Assembly: GCA_001630475.1 (NCBI GenBank)
Contig: KV419405.1
Span: 232,513 to 296,512 of the forward strand
Source: Sistotremastrum niveocremeum HHB9708
Taxonomy: Eukaryota; Basidiomycota; Agaricomycetes; Sistotremastrales; Sistotremastraceae
Direction of reading: 5' to 3'
Length of the DNA stretch: 64,000 nt
Both the position numbers and the translations under genes were made by a program. Positions 11,781-24,253 of this stretch are shown here, one piece after another. Each line of letters begins with the position of its first letter. Position 1 is the stretch's first letter. Under the pieces are notes generated by a model, which did not search any database, was not told the DNA's origin, and worked only from the letters and a program-made list of their open reading frames with translations.

Positions 11781-12216
11781 CTTGATGGTTTGAAACGGAA
11801 AGGTAAGGGATGAAGAGAAAAGAGTGAGAGTTGACGGCCGGTCTGAGAAAGGAGCGTGCCGAGGAAATTTTCGAAAAGCGGGACCGGAGAAAAAACACTT
11901 TAGGGCCGGTCGCTTGATCTCAGCCGCTCTCGACTTCGTAATGTACCCGACTGCCGTGCGTGGTCTGAGAACTCAGGCTACGTACTCATGATGCATGCTA
12001 CATGTCAGCTACAATTGTATCTCGCAATTGCTCACGCCATCCACGCACAAGATGATTCATATATTACGGGCTAAACATCCACCCGGGTGTGGCTCCAGCG
12101 CTCTCGATTTCCTCTACTAGTACTGTCGCCGTATGTCACTGGATCAAGTACTGGCCACAATGATTGCCGGATCCACTGTTATGGACGGGAATCCCTTATC
12201 TTTTCACGATTTCTCC
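11781..12216. other. Intergenic: nucleolin promoter and left edge of the P450 array
   Basis: About 435 bp between the nucleolin start and the stop codon of the first P450 gene, both on minus. No gene was seen. Confidence 0.6.
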
Positions 12217-14517
12217 CTAGACATCCTGCTTACTCAATAATTTCACCAAAGTTTCTGAACGGGGTTCAAGTACACATCTATATGGCTTGGGGCGACTATT
12301 TGGGCATCAGTAACTCAACTGGCGCGGACATTTCGAACATACTGTGCGACCCCGTCTTGTATGTATTCAAGATCGGGCATGATTGGCTTCCCATGCTCGT
12401 CGAACGGACAGGAAATATTGAAGACGGCCAAGAGTGTAGCCATATTCATCCATACTGATGCAGTTGCAAAGTAACGACCTGGACAAACCCTGAGCCATAC
12501 TCGTATATCAGAGGTGGTCGTCGCCAAACACTTATTTATCTCCTACCGCCGTCCGAATCCAAACGCGAAGTCTTCAGGGTCCAGGAAATCCTGCTTGAGA
12601 TTCCACTTCCCCTGTTCGGAAACGAGGAACCGCTCTGGATTGAATTCAGTAGGCAAGGGATATTCTACGGGATCTTGACCGAATTTCCTAAGACATGTAA
12701 GTCAGGCCGAAATTCTCCCAGCCGTCAAAATCAGATCGCACCAGATATTGGCTAGAAGCATCGTGTCTTTAGGTATGAATTTCCCATTGTACTCATCGTT
12801 TCGGTTTGAGGAGTGAGGAAGGCCTACAGGTCGCGCTACATCACCTCTCCCATCTTTCTTAATAGAGCAGTAACTTACCCAAGGGGGCCACTGATTTCCA
12901 TCTTCGTCGAAGTTAGTGCTACGGAAAACTCGGGCTGACAAATTCACCTCAAACACTCTTTCAATGCAGCCACCAAGTAGGGTGTTGAATCTTGATCTTC
13001 GAATAAGGGCAGCCGGTCTCCACTGAGCACAGCATCAAGCTCTTTCTGAACTGTTCTCTGGATCTCGGGATAAATCATCATCGCTATGATAAACGTATTC
13101 GTCGTCGAGACCGTCTGAATGTTGATTGAGTGCAGCGCCATCGCATATAAGTGACTACGCCTACGGTATCGACACCAGCTTGTTTGGAGAAAGAGTGAGT
13201 TTCCTGCATTTTTGTTAGGCCTGCAGCTGACAGCCTACCTAGCACTGATATTGCAGCGACCCCATAGATATCTCGTTCATATTTGATCTCTCCGTCCTCG
13301 CCAGTATTCGATTCAATGAGAGATGCTACCATACTCGGCGGTGCAATCCCAGACTTCTAAACACGTTCATCAGTTGACATACTCAATCATCGACAATATT
13401 CGGGAACACCTACAACTTGAGCTTTAACAAGATTGTATGGCTCCACCCCTAAGCTATAAGCGGCGGCTTTTAAGACTCTCAAGCTTCGGGCTAGTTTCCT
13501 ACCCCACACCCAGCTTGGGAGATGCGCAACTTGAGATAATCAGGCAACAATCCTTAAGACGAGAGAGAAAGTTACGGATGGGAAAAATATCCACAGGGTG
13601 TGCACCCGGGGTACCGAGCCCGCTCAAACCTTGGAGGACACTATCCAAATGTTCTACCCATTTAGGATTGTCCAAAGTTACTAATCTTCTATCAGCGTCG
13701 ATTGTCTAAGATATAGACCCTGGAGCTCGGAAAACAGACCTGTTAAACCATATGACATGGATATAATATTGGCCGTGCCGGCTCTGCGCGCGATGATTTA
13801 AGTTCGCAGCATGGAATCAGCAAGATGTTGATGCTCACAAACGAAGTAGACTCTGAATGTCTTTGGAGCCTCCGATCAGATGGCCGGCTAGGGCTCTTGC
13901 ATTCTTAGTAATCAAAGGATACATAGACTTCACAGGACCCGCGCCTATCGATTGACTGAGGAAGCGACGCTGTCGTAGAAAGGTCTCGCCATAAGGGAAT
14001 GAAATGAGGGAGAAATCCCAACCGCCACTGTCATGTTTCGTATTTGGCAAGAGATAACCGAAAATTTCCTGAAGGAAGCGTACTATTTCGTAGTCAAGAT
14101 GCGTGGAGGACGGTTGGAATATATGGCCCCTCGTTTGTTGAAGAGTTCATCGGCTGCTTCCCAAGTGTTCAAGACGGCAACTTTTCTACCGAGGACTGTG
14201 AGACCGATAACATCACCTAGAAGTTTAGGTCAGACGAGGGTTCGCGCGTCAATAATCACCGGAAGACCGTAGTTATGCCACTCTGAAAAACGCAACCAAG
14301 GATCCTTCTTGATTTCTAGAGCATTGCCGAGAAATAGAAAGCCTTTTGGACCGGGAGGCAATGGAAGAGAGCGTGGATTTTCCAAGCGCTCTTGATGCCA
14401 CCGGTACACTTTCCACGCAATGAAACATAGACCGAGAACTAATTCGGGGTACAGAAGAGACATGCAGCTAGGCATTAGCGGCCTTTGCAGAGCATAGACT
14501 CTGTTAGGAGCATCCAT
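12217..14517 (-). CDS. Cytochrome P450 A (first of seven in the array)
   Basis: Many short exons encode a microsomal class II P450. The N-terminus (MDAPNRVYAL..., ATG at 14517; a later Met before SLLYPELVLGLCF is also possible) gives one membrane anchor and the hinge PPGPKGFLFLGNA. Substrate-domain motifs GDVIGLTVLG and RGAIYSNRP follow. Others are SGGWDFSLISFPYGETFLRQRRFL, the I-helix AGVDT, the K-helix ALKECLR and PTEFNPERF. The heme signature is split by an intron: FGFGRR then VCPGRYFATASVW. The C-terminus is RPKPYRCVLEPRSE...LLSKQDV, stop at 12217-12219. All catalytic landmarks are present, so it looks functional. It transfers electrons via a separate CPR, which is not in this window. The substrate is unknown, and the CYP family number was not assigned. 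Confidence 0.9.
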
Positions 14518-14855
14518 GGTCTTGAGTTCGTAGCGAAACGCGCTTTCGAGAAGTTGAAGCAAGTTGATTTGGAGGACGGTGGGAGAAATAAGCAAAATCG
14601 AGGCAACAGCTGATGCATCTTTTTATTGAGATAGGAGTGATTGCCTGATATATCGACAATTCATATATCAGCGTTCCCAGGTTAAGAATCTCCGTTTGAA
14701 GGACAGCCTGGCCGTTCTGCTGTTGGAAACTCGGAGGTACCGGAGCACCTTTAGCGCCTCCTGCCTCACTCTCAATGGAGACTTCCGGGGCTCTCCGAGC
14801 ATGTAGAGGTGACAAGACCAGAGAAGACAAGACTCGACGTGTAGAGGAACAATAA

Positions 14856-17298
14856 TCACGAGATATCGCAAAATTTACGTTGGTACAGGCAGCAAGCTTG
14901 AACGCATCCTATTTTCGCTACATCACTCATTCTCCACGTCAGATCTGGGTCATATCGTAAATAGTTTTGCCAAGAAATTCGAGACGCTGCACTAACCTCA
15001 GGATTTTGGACGTCAAAGACCCTCTGCATCTTCTCTGAACGAAAAGTCATCACACACCTAAAAGGTTTAGCATGCCTAAGTAGCCAAGAGATATCAGACT
15101 AAAGAAGAGCATTATGATGAAGAACGTTGCAACCTTATGATGCCTTGGGTGTATTCAAGATCCGGAAGAACTGGGTTTCCGTCGTCATCAATAACTGGCG
15201 ATATTTCGTACAGGCCCAAGATTGTTGCCATCGTGATCCAAAGAGCTGCATCAGCAAAATATCGACCAGGGCATTTCCTAAAACTGGCATAAGGCGATGG
15301 GGTTCATTTCAGTAAGTTTGAGCACCTTCGTCCAAATCCGAAAGCGATGTCCCCGGGGTCACGGAAGTCTTTTTTAAACGTGACTTTGTTTCCGTCAATG
15401 TCTACATAGCGCTCGGGCCGAAATTCCTGGGGCTTGGGGTAGTCTTGTGGATTTTCTAACATTGCACTGAATTCGGCGTGGGTCAATGTTTTTCAAGATT
15501 CAGAATAATGTTCAGCTTACGCAAGATTTGTGATAAGCATTGAGCCAGCAGGAATCACCATTCCTTTGTATACATCGTCCTTGAGTGATCCATGTGGAAT
15601 CCCTGTTTGAATTAAACAAGGGCTCAGAACAATAGAGCGGATCTGCATACCAGCCGGTAAAACTGGTTTCCATCTACAGCAGACTTAAAACATGTGCTTC
15701 GAATTTTATCGGGGAGAACTTACCTGTGCGTCTCTTTTAGCATTGCTTCTATATATGGCAACTGCTCTCGGTCTTCCATGACCGGAAGTCGCTGTTCTTT
15801 CAATAATAAGTCAATGAATTTGTGAGCTCTTTGCTGGATCTGGGGATAATGAAGCATTGCAACGAAGAAGGTTGTCAGAGTGGAGCGGCTCTGAGGGAAT
15901 TGTGAGCGAAAGGCACGGGCTGAGTGAAGACGGTACTGTACTGTATCGGCACCGGCTAGCCAAAAGGTTAGTATTCATGTCATAGTGATCAGTGAGCCGG
16001 ACACACCAGCGTACGCTATGGCGGCAGAAGAGGCAATTGTACGTTCATGCAGAATATCTCCGCGATAATCCGTGTTCTCAAGGATAAGATGCGATGTCAA
16101 GGAGGAGACGGCAGTTCCAGCAAGCTACGCGAGATTGGAACGCGTGGTTCAGCTTGAGAATCGAGATCTCACAGGCGACAGCTCACCATTTGTTCTTTTA
16201 CGGTTTCATAGGGGATTGTGACCATGTCATGTGTGGTTCTTTTCATTACTTCCATTTGTTTGACAAATTTCTGTCCCCAAAGCCAAAATGGCAATTTTCC
16301 CACTAGTGCGCATAATCTCAGAAGGCCATTCGGTTTGTGTGTTTGAAACTTACGAGCAGGCCAAACATCTATAGGGTGACCGCCCAACGTTCCGGTGGCT
16401 TCGAGAGCCTCCACTGCCTCATCAGCCATTTTGGCCCATTTATCGTCCTCGTCAAGAACTGTCGTGAAAATCAGAACGATCGTGCAGAGAGAAACGGCGA
16501 CAGATCCCACCTTCATAGCCATATGTCATCCAGAGTATATTCGCAGCAGTGTGCCTGCCAAAACGTGTCATATGATGCCATTGAAGTCGATTGTCCTCTA
16601 TTGCAACCTACATTCGGCTATATATTTGCACCTGGTCCGGATTATTTCCTACACGATCAGCAAATGATCTTGCGTGTTTGGTCATGAATTCGTGATACTT
16701 CGGGATGGCGCCGCGATTGAGTGATTGATTAAGGAAGCGTCGCTTGAGATGAAAATCGGCTCCATAGCGCGTCATGCCCAGAGAGAAATCCCATCCACCG
16801 CTTACATTGAATGAATCGTTGAATTTTCAATGTTGTCGTTATAAAGGACAAACTCACTAATCAGCCGAAAGCGTCATTTTTGGACGATCGGAGTAATTGG
16901 CACCACGGAAAGACAGAAGATCATTGGCGTCGTCGAATGCGTTCAAAACAACCACTTTTCTTCCCAATATCGACAGTCCGATGATATCTCCTGCAGAACA
17001 AGGGTCATGATTGTTTGAGGTAATAATTAAAAGTTTATGGACAAAACGAACCGTAGGTAGAGGACCAATCGATAAATTTTCGCCACGGACTAACCAAGGG
17101 GACCTGGAGAGCATTCCCAAGAATGGGTAAACCTGAAGGCCCTGGAGGATAAGGATAGCTGGATCTTTTCCGGCTGCTGAAGGTGCGCAAGAATATCGCT
17201 GCGGCTACAATAACTCCGAGGACGATTACCGAAGCTTCTTTTCCACTGAGAGAAGACGAAGATAAGGTTCTCAGCGTATGAGAGGTGGGACTGTGCAT
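14856..17298 (-). CDS. Cytochrome P450 B, with extended C-terminus
   Basis: Start ATG at 17298 (MHSPTSHTLRTLSSSSLSGK), then a hydrophobic anchor (VIVLGVIVAAAIFL) and PPGPSGLPILGNALQ. The next exon reads GDIIGLSILGRKVVVLNAF and RGANYSDRPKMTLSAD. ERR-triad and heme parts are present: RPERYVDIDGN, IAFGFGRR, then across an intron KCPGRYFADAALWI. After the usual P450 end (HAKPFRCVMTFRSEK) the frame stays open for about 55 more residues, rich in aromatic and Cys residues, to the stop at 14856-14858. The other six members stop within about 25 residues of the same HPKPF motif. The tail is either a lineage extension or read-through after loss of the ancestral stop. Confidence 0.88.
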
Positions 17299-17836
17299 CC
17301 TGGCAACGAATCAAACGAGAGATTGTTCGGGGCTCTGAGATTGCGAGGCGCGATTTATCAGGGAGACCTTGAGACTTGAGCTCTTGATATACCGGCGTAA
17401 TACCGCTCCCAGCCGCATGGAATGTATTGTATCTTGACGCGCTGAGCTGCCTCCGCGAATCGAACACCTCTTGGTTTGGCATAGTCGAGTTGTGAAGTTG
17501 CGATGTCGCACGGTCAGCCTCGGGGTGTCTGTCAACAGTATTGTTAGTGACCGAAAACTTGGCTCAAGCACGGAAGCAAATTCATTTTGGCGCGGGTGCA
17601 AATCAAGGCACGTGGCAGACCCTGCTTCCGACACCTCCCACGTGAATGTTCGACCGACCTCGAAGTCGACAGCGCAAAAGCTCCCGTGGTCGATAACTGG
17701 TCAGTGATGCTCAGTAAGGCTACCAGGCGAGATCATTGACATCTTATTTACATGTTACAGATTGACAGATCCTAGATAAGAACGACCCACGTAATTCGAC
17801 AATTTAGATTACATATCTGCTTCAATGCTCCTCTCC

Positions 17837-20125
17837 TTATTGGCTGAGGGCTTCACGGAGAGCTGAAAGCCTTGATACACCCTGTAACCGTGGCTTGATA
17901 TCACACTTATAAGGCTTTGGATGACTACCGGTGATCAGTATGACCGTTGCGTACACATTTTGAGCAGAACTCACTACGCGATGCCATCGATCCTGTAGTC
18001 CAAGTCCGGTTTGATCGGATTCCCTTCTGGATCGACGGGAAGAGATATCTCGAATCCGGTTAGTAATGTTGCCATTGCGATCCACAGCGAAGCTGTTGCA
18101 AATGCACGGCCAGGGCAGACTCTAGAAAATTAATAAACGATCTAAAGCAGTGCTTTCTGGGCTTGGAAGGACCAATACCTGCGACCAAATCCGAACAATA
18201 GTTCCTCAGAATCCACTATATCTTTACGCAACTGTGGTGCCTTGCTTGATGGATCGAGAAAGCGTTCGGGAATGAATTCGAAAGGCTCCGGATAATCATC
18301 TGAATTGTAAACCATGTTCCTGTCTTTGGATCAATCGGGTAACACCGCTGTTCAAAGGCATCTTTACCAGATATTCGCAAAGATTCTTGTATCTTTGGGG
18401 ATAAACATGCCGTTGTACTCATCATCTTGTATCACCGAGTGCGGTATAGCTAGTCAAGTCGTGAGTGACGGCTGGTCGTCCTCAGAGTGAGTCTTCACTT
18501 AAGGGTGCCACAGGTTTCCACCTCCAAATTAAATGAGTATTCATAATTCTGTGAGAAGATTGGAAGAGGAATACCTCAATGTCTCCTTCAGAATTGCGGA
18601 CAAATATGGAGTGCATTCTCGATCCTCGAAGGTAGGAAGTCTCATGTCTGTCAGCACAGCATCGAGCTCCTCCTGAGCCTTCTTCTGCGCCTCAGGATAT
18701 AGCATCATAGCTAATATAAACGTGTCTATTGCTGAGACAGTCTGCACAAGAAAATGCTTGAATAGATGAATTTACGGAGTATGATGAGTCTTACGGTGTC
18801 CACTCCAGCTGGATGCACGATGTGTTGAAAGTGCAATGTCGAATGATCTGAATGTACTCACCGATCATAGATACCGCAGCTACTGCTATAATCTCTCTTT
18901 CATGTTTGACATCCGCTTCTGGAGTTCGGTTGGACTCTATTAGAGCCGCGACCAGACAGTGAGGAGCTGTTCCAGAAAGCTGTTGTGTGTTACCCTACAA
19001 GCACCCGATGACAAGTAGTATGATTGCATACCACTTGATCTTTGACAGTGTTATAAGGCTCTTGGCCCAGCTTATTCGTCGAAGCTTTCAAGTTGTCGAG
19101 AAGATGATTTAACTTCTTTCCCCAGACCCATGCAGGCAAGTTTGCCACTTCCGATAGCGATTAGGGTAATTCCACATACTTTGTCGACGTATAACTCACA
19201 GATCGGGAAGAAGTCGGTCGCATGTGGAACTTTCGACAAGGCTTCAAGACTGTCTAGGCAGAAATCCAATCGTTTGACCCACTCGGCATTTTCCAGCTTA
19301 ACTTGTCGATCATTGGTTTCAGCTTCATTAAATGTGGCCGGTACGAACCTTCAAATCCGTAGATCATTGCTACTGTGTCCGCTATGATGCTTCTGGAAAC
19401 GTGAGTCAAGATACAAGACATGGGAGCAATGTTTAGATTTATCGCTGACAGACGGGTTAAATACTGGAATTGAAGAGGAGTTTGTGATATTTGTAGTGCA
19501 AGGGTGCGTGCATTCTTCAATAAAAGGTCATGAAATGACTTGACACCAGTAGCACCGATTATTTGATGATAGAAACGCCGCTGTAACAGAAAGTTTTCTC
19601 CGTGCGGTAAAAAGGTGAGCGAAAAGTCCCAGCCGCCACTATTCAGGTTAGCCAAACTTTAGCGCAGTGTTCGCTAGAGAAATAGGTGCTCACTATTTGC
19701 TGAAGAGTAGTCTCGGTTTCCTACTTGAATATATGGCTCCGCGTTTGTTGAGCAGTGCACTAATAGACGCCCAGGTATTCAAGACCACCGCCTTTTCTCC
19801 CATCATAGACAAGCCAACGACATCGCCTAATGAGGACATTCGTTAAAAAAAAATGCCGGGAGAAGTAATGTTACGCACCGTATACTGCCCATTCCGTAAA
19901 CTTCAACCATGACTCGGCGGGTACATCCAACGCGTTTCCGACGATAGGGTAGCCTTTGGGTCCAGGGGGGAAAGGAAGCCTTCGCGGATTGCGAAGACGG
20001 CCACACCAGATGTTATAGGCTTTCCATGTTGCAAGTCCTAGACAACAAAGCAGTACGCTCCTTGGGACGGCCAGCCATGCTTGTCCCACGATTCGCATTG
20101 CCTGACTCATATATCCGGCGTCCAT
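17837..20125 (-). CDS. Cytochrome P450 C
   Basis: Start ATG at 20125 (MDAGYMSQAMRIVGQAW). A membrane anchor (VLLCCLGLATWKAYNIW) is followed by FPPGPKGYPIVGNALDVP. Later exons carry GDVVGLSMMG, RGAIYSSR, SGGWDFSLTFLPHGENFLLQ, TVSAIDTFILAMMLYPEAQ, the K-helix ILKETLR, YPEPFEFIPERFLDP and LFGFGRR. Across an intron comes VCPGRAFATASLWIAMATLL. The C-terminus is HPKPYKCDIKPRL...LREALSQ with the stop at 17837-17839. The exon pattern matches P450 A and B, supporting tandem duplication. It appears intact. Confidence 0.9.
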
Positions 20126-22142
20126 AGCAACTGTTGTTATTATCCCACAATTAAGATGCCTGTGAAGCAAACTCGAAGAGAGGAGGCGTTAGCGGTTTCG
20201 CAACTTTCGCTTTCGCTGGGGGAGAGTACAGAGGACAAGGGCTATTCTTGAGGCTGGAAAGAAGTGAGTCGGGTATTCTAGCAAGGTCGATCATTTTGGG
20301 ATGAGAAGAAAGTGCCGGTAATGGGACAGTTGATAAGATCGATAAGAGCCTATATTCATTGCAACTGTACGGGTGCCCACTACTACGCATAATCTCCATG
20401 CTCTTTGGCCGTCCGGAGGACGAGTAAATTCTGTCCGTGAAGACTGAGGTAAGAAAAGATAGCGTTGTGTTGCTCAGCAAATATGACGGAGTCAGCGAAT
20501 GTAGGCTCGTGAGTGTGTCGTTCGTCCTGAGGATGAAAGAGTGCGGCAAGAGCTCACGCGCTCACGGGCGCTCACCGGCAAGGTGCTCGGCGCTTGAGAA
20601 AGGAGTCTATCGGCGTTACCGGTGTCGCATTCAGTCTCCGACTGTGCGTGCCTGAGGGGATCGTGATCTGTAACGCTTTCCGCCCGGCCCGGTTCTGAAT
20701 TTCTGTTTCGCGTCGACTCGCGGACGGTCTTTGAACAGACTGGTGGAAGATGGATCGATGGAATTTGGATCACAGCTGCGCTCCTCACCTCACTGGCTCT
20801 AGCTTGGTCTCAATGGCATGAAATTCGAGCAAGTTGCTGCGGGCAGCCCTCTGCCCAGTCTCTTCACTTCGTCGCCTTTGCGTCGCACTGCAGTCACCAG
20901 ATTGAGTCCGGGAACTGACCACGAGTTGACATCGATGGTCACGGCTTAATGGCACCCCTACAAGTCTGCGAATCCGAGTCAAGCTTGATTTGAAATAACT
21001 CACCGCACTCAAAAAGGGCATTCGAAGGCATCGGTGGCATTGTTCGCTGGAAGGTCGATTCTCTTATCTTTCGTCCCTCCTCATCTCACTGAAATAGTGA
21101 TCGCTGTGTTGAGAACGTGACTTCCATAGACAATGTCGACCTCAATTCACACTACCCAGATGTACTGTCGTCACGTTCGTCAGCTTTATCCTATCGTGCG
21201 ATCGGTCAGCATACTGCGGTTCAAGAGCGGATGTCTACCAAAATTTATTGCTTCTTCTAGTATGCCCACTCGTCTCGACCTCAATGCTTGAGAGATTTAC
21301 ACCCAGTCACAGGACTATGAAGCGCTTGCGGTCGCCAATGCCCGACTTCGACTTCACAACAGCCCTGATTGACTTCTATGAACACCTCCGGGCTTTGTGA
21401 TTCGAGGAAATGGCCGAAGATACCACGGTGTCTCTGTCTGCAACAGTGTTAAACACTGCAATCCTGGCTCTTGGCCACCTCCTTCTTCGTTGAACTGGTC
21501 GGCTGTAATTTATCTTTTGCAACCCTGGACAGAAGCATATCTACAAAGGTTCTTGTGCAAGATCATGCCCCCGTTATCTCCTCGCCGGGTCGGCCAACGC
21601 CGTTGTTTGCTGAGATGGCCCCATGCTCGAGTACATGCAAGCGATATTCTTACTGTCGTGACCATTCTATATATGCACTTTGCGCAAACGTGAAGCCTAG
21701 GGGCAGTCCATCTACTCGCTGGGCAATATGCACCTCGCTTCTGCCTGCGTATTAGGACCTCGCAACAAATATGACTCAGACAGCTTTATCGACTCGCCCT
21801 CGTGTCCGCTTCGGCCAGGACTACCTCACTTGCTATGGGTTTTCCATCTATGCGAATGGCTTGGCGATCGTCTTGAGTGATGTCTCCTTATCTTCCTTCT
21901 GTCAGAAGAACGCTTGGTTCCCCATTCGTCTTTTATGAGCCCAAGGAACCGTCCACGATAGGTGCATGGCCGGTTTGCTCTCACCACCCTGGTGCCTAGT
22001 TGTATCTTCTCTGCGACCCTGCGACCTAAGCCGTCGTTTCTGCGTATATAAGTCTCCAAACGACGTCCCTATGCTCATCAACTGCAATCCATCTGCTTTC
22101 GAACTGCCTCCCAGCTTACAACCTCCAAGTTATCACTCGAAG
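20126..22142. other. Two-kilobase divergent spacer at the centre of the P450/GST array
   Basis: This is the turning point between the minus-strand arm (P450 A-C) and the plus-strand arm (GST, P450 D-G). Open frames are short, overlap on both strands and show no domain. It is the longest gene-free stretch in the array and should hold the promoters of P450 C and the GST. Confidence 0.55.
22045..22052 (+). promoter_or_regulatory. TATA box of the GST gene
   Basis: TATATAAG lies 98 bp upstream of the GST start codon at 22143, a typical distance for a fungal TATA element with a 60-70 nt leader. Confidence 0.55.
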
Positions 22143-23217
22143 ATGTCCAGCGAACTCGGTGCCCATGTAAAGCCATTCACGCTTTTCAACCATGTTGGTT
22201 CGTACATCCCGCTCAGCTTCTAGTCCTTACGCTGACCTGCTCACAGGAATGCACATGCCGAATATCGTCAAATTATGCATTCTCATGAAGGAACTTAAAC
22301 TTCCTTATGAGTGCAAGTATCTTGAGTATGTTACGTGTTCTTTCTCGAGACATGTGCTTATCATTTTCAGTTTCACCAAGAACGAGCAAAAAGAATCTCC
22401 TCACATCGATTACAATCCTAACGGACGCGTTCGTCGTTTTCTGGCCTGTTTTTATGATAACATCGCTCACTTGGCGCAGATTCCGACTCTTGTTGATCAC
22501 ACAAACAATGACTTCCCCGTGTGGGAAAGCAATGCTATCATGCTCTACATCATGTCGCGCCATGATCCTGAGAATAAGTCCGGCTTCATGGGTGATACTC
22601 CCGAGGAGAAGGCCCAAGTAATGCAATGGCTTTTCTTCCAGGCCAGCGGTCAAGGTACTACGACATTGCTGTCCAAAATGGCTTGCTAACGAGTGTCCGA
22701 CTCAGGACCTTACTACGGCCAAGGTACTTTCTTCCTTGTACATCTATCGACATGTCCCTGACAGCAAACCACTATAGCGCATTGGTTTATTTATCTCCAC
22801 CCTGAGGAGGTTCCTTCTGCGATTGAAAGATATCAAGACGAAATTCTCCGCATTCTCGGAGTCCTCGAAGGTCATCTCAAGGATCGCGAATGGTATGTGA
22901 ACCGTTATGTCCGTAGATCACTGCTTACGTCCGATCCTATCAGGATCGTTGGCGACAAGCCTACTCTCGCGGACTTCGCGTTCTTGCCGTACAACATCTT
23001 TTACGCCCCTCGTCTTCTTCCTGAGGGCATCACTGTTGAAGACCGTTTCCCAGCCGTGGGCGCGTGGCAGAAGAGGCTCCTTTCGATGAACTCGGTTGCT
23101 GATACAATTAACGAGAGGGAAATTCAGATCAAGAAATATGCCAATACAATTCCCATCTTCAGGGGTGAGAAGAAGCGCATGGAGCCCGTCCTTCCCGCGA
23201 TCGAAGCTACCGCGTGA
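22143..23217 (+). CDS. Ure2p-type glutathione S-transferase
   Basis: Start ATG at 22143 (MSSELGAHVKPFTLFNHVG). The thioredoxin-like N-terminal domain reads MHMPNIVKLCILMKELKLPYECKYLDF, then the cis-Pro glutathione-binding region RIPTLVDHTNNDFPVWESNAIMLYI, whose ES pair contacts the gamma-glutamyl group. The all-helical C-terminal domain includes QWLFFQASGQGPYYGQAHWF and VGDKPTLADFAFLPYN. It ends PAIEATA at 23217. One exon, GACCTTACTACGGCCAAG, is only 18 nt and encodes the conserved PYYGQ motif. The Ure2p-like class is expanded in wood- and litter-decay fungi and conjugates or deglutathionylates plant-derived compounds. Its place between seven P450 genes fits an oxidise-then-conjugate role; the actual substrate cannot be read from sequence. 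Confidence 0.92.
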
Positions 23218-24253
23218 GATTAACTGAGAGTGAAGCTAGTTGGAAGAGAACGTAGGCGACAAAGAAATAAGAGCAATAGGAATTCATACACGAAGTAAAG
23301 CAGTGACTTGTCAAATAGGAATATGATCAGTATCAAATGTCTTGTAATTTTTCGACATTGTTTAGGGTGAAGACTTTGGATCGCCGGAATACGGGATTTA
23401 CGATGTTCAGTTGGAGCCAATCGACTGGTCGGTCCAAGATGTAGCCCCTGAGGCACACTGCCGTACAACTTAGAAACGGTGCCCCTGCGCGCTAGATTTG
23501 GTTCCGAGGATTAGTAACCTTTTACGAGTGATTTCCAAATTTGACATAGCTCAGTATTGTTGGAGATTTCGTAAGTGGAGCGCTATGACTGCGCTATGCT
23601 CCGCCCCTGAGTAAGAGTGAGAGTGAATACGAGAGAATTGAGAACAAATTCCGTCGGGGGCGGGCTCTGAAGATAAATTGTGTGACGCTATGTATGTTGA
23701 CCCAACTTGAACGTGCCCAAAAAAAAACACTCGTTTATCTTACCGGCTGTACACATTTGAGTATCACATTCTGTGTGGATAAGAATAACCGTCAGATCTT
23801 CGATCGCACTAATGGTCCCGTCTAATTCTAGGTTCAATCCATTGGACTCTAGCATCAGGCCTCAGGTTCAATCAAGCCGGCTGTGGAATGCGCGGGAGCA
23901 AAGGTGACGCGCTTGCGCCGCTTACAGCTCTCAAGAAAGGGGACTGCCGGACCTCTTTTGGCGTCGGCTAAGAAAGCTCCAACTGAATACTACGCAGTCT
24001 GACAGGGGGTACCTTCCCTCGATGAAAGCTAGCTCAACACTTTCCATACACAGGAGCCCTGATCAGGTAAAGGCATGATGGAGCCTGATTTCTTGGTCAG
24101 CCTCCTCAAGCCATACGATATGCTGTCCATTTCCCCGGAACCCATCCCACGCCATATTGGCTTTTAATGGCGATGACTATGGCTTATTCAACCCCTGCCT
24201 CATTCAGACCTCCCAGTATCTCCTACTTGACGCTGTAGGCGTTCTGGAGTTAA
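23218..24253. other. Intergenic between GST and P450 D
   Basis: No gene was seen. The last 110 bp carry a block shared with the P450 E promoter (see 24146-24186). Confidence 0.55.
24146..24186 (+). promoter_or_regulatory. Conserved upstream block of P450 D (CCAAT-like)
   Basis: CCCACGCCATATTGGC followed by ATGGCGA lies 108 bp before the P450 D start codon. The same block lies 109 bp before P450 E (26914-26958). It contains ATTGG, the reverse of a CCAAT box. It was conserved after the D/E duplication, so a regulatory role is plausible but unproven. Confidence 0.5.
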
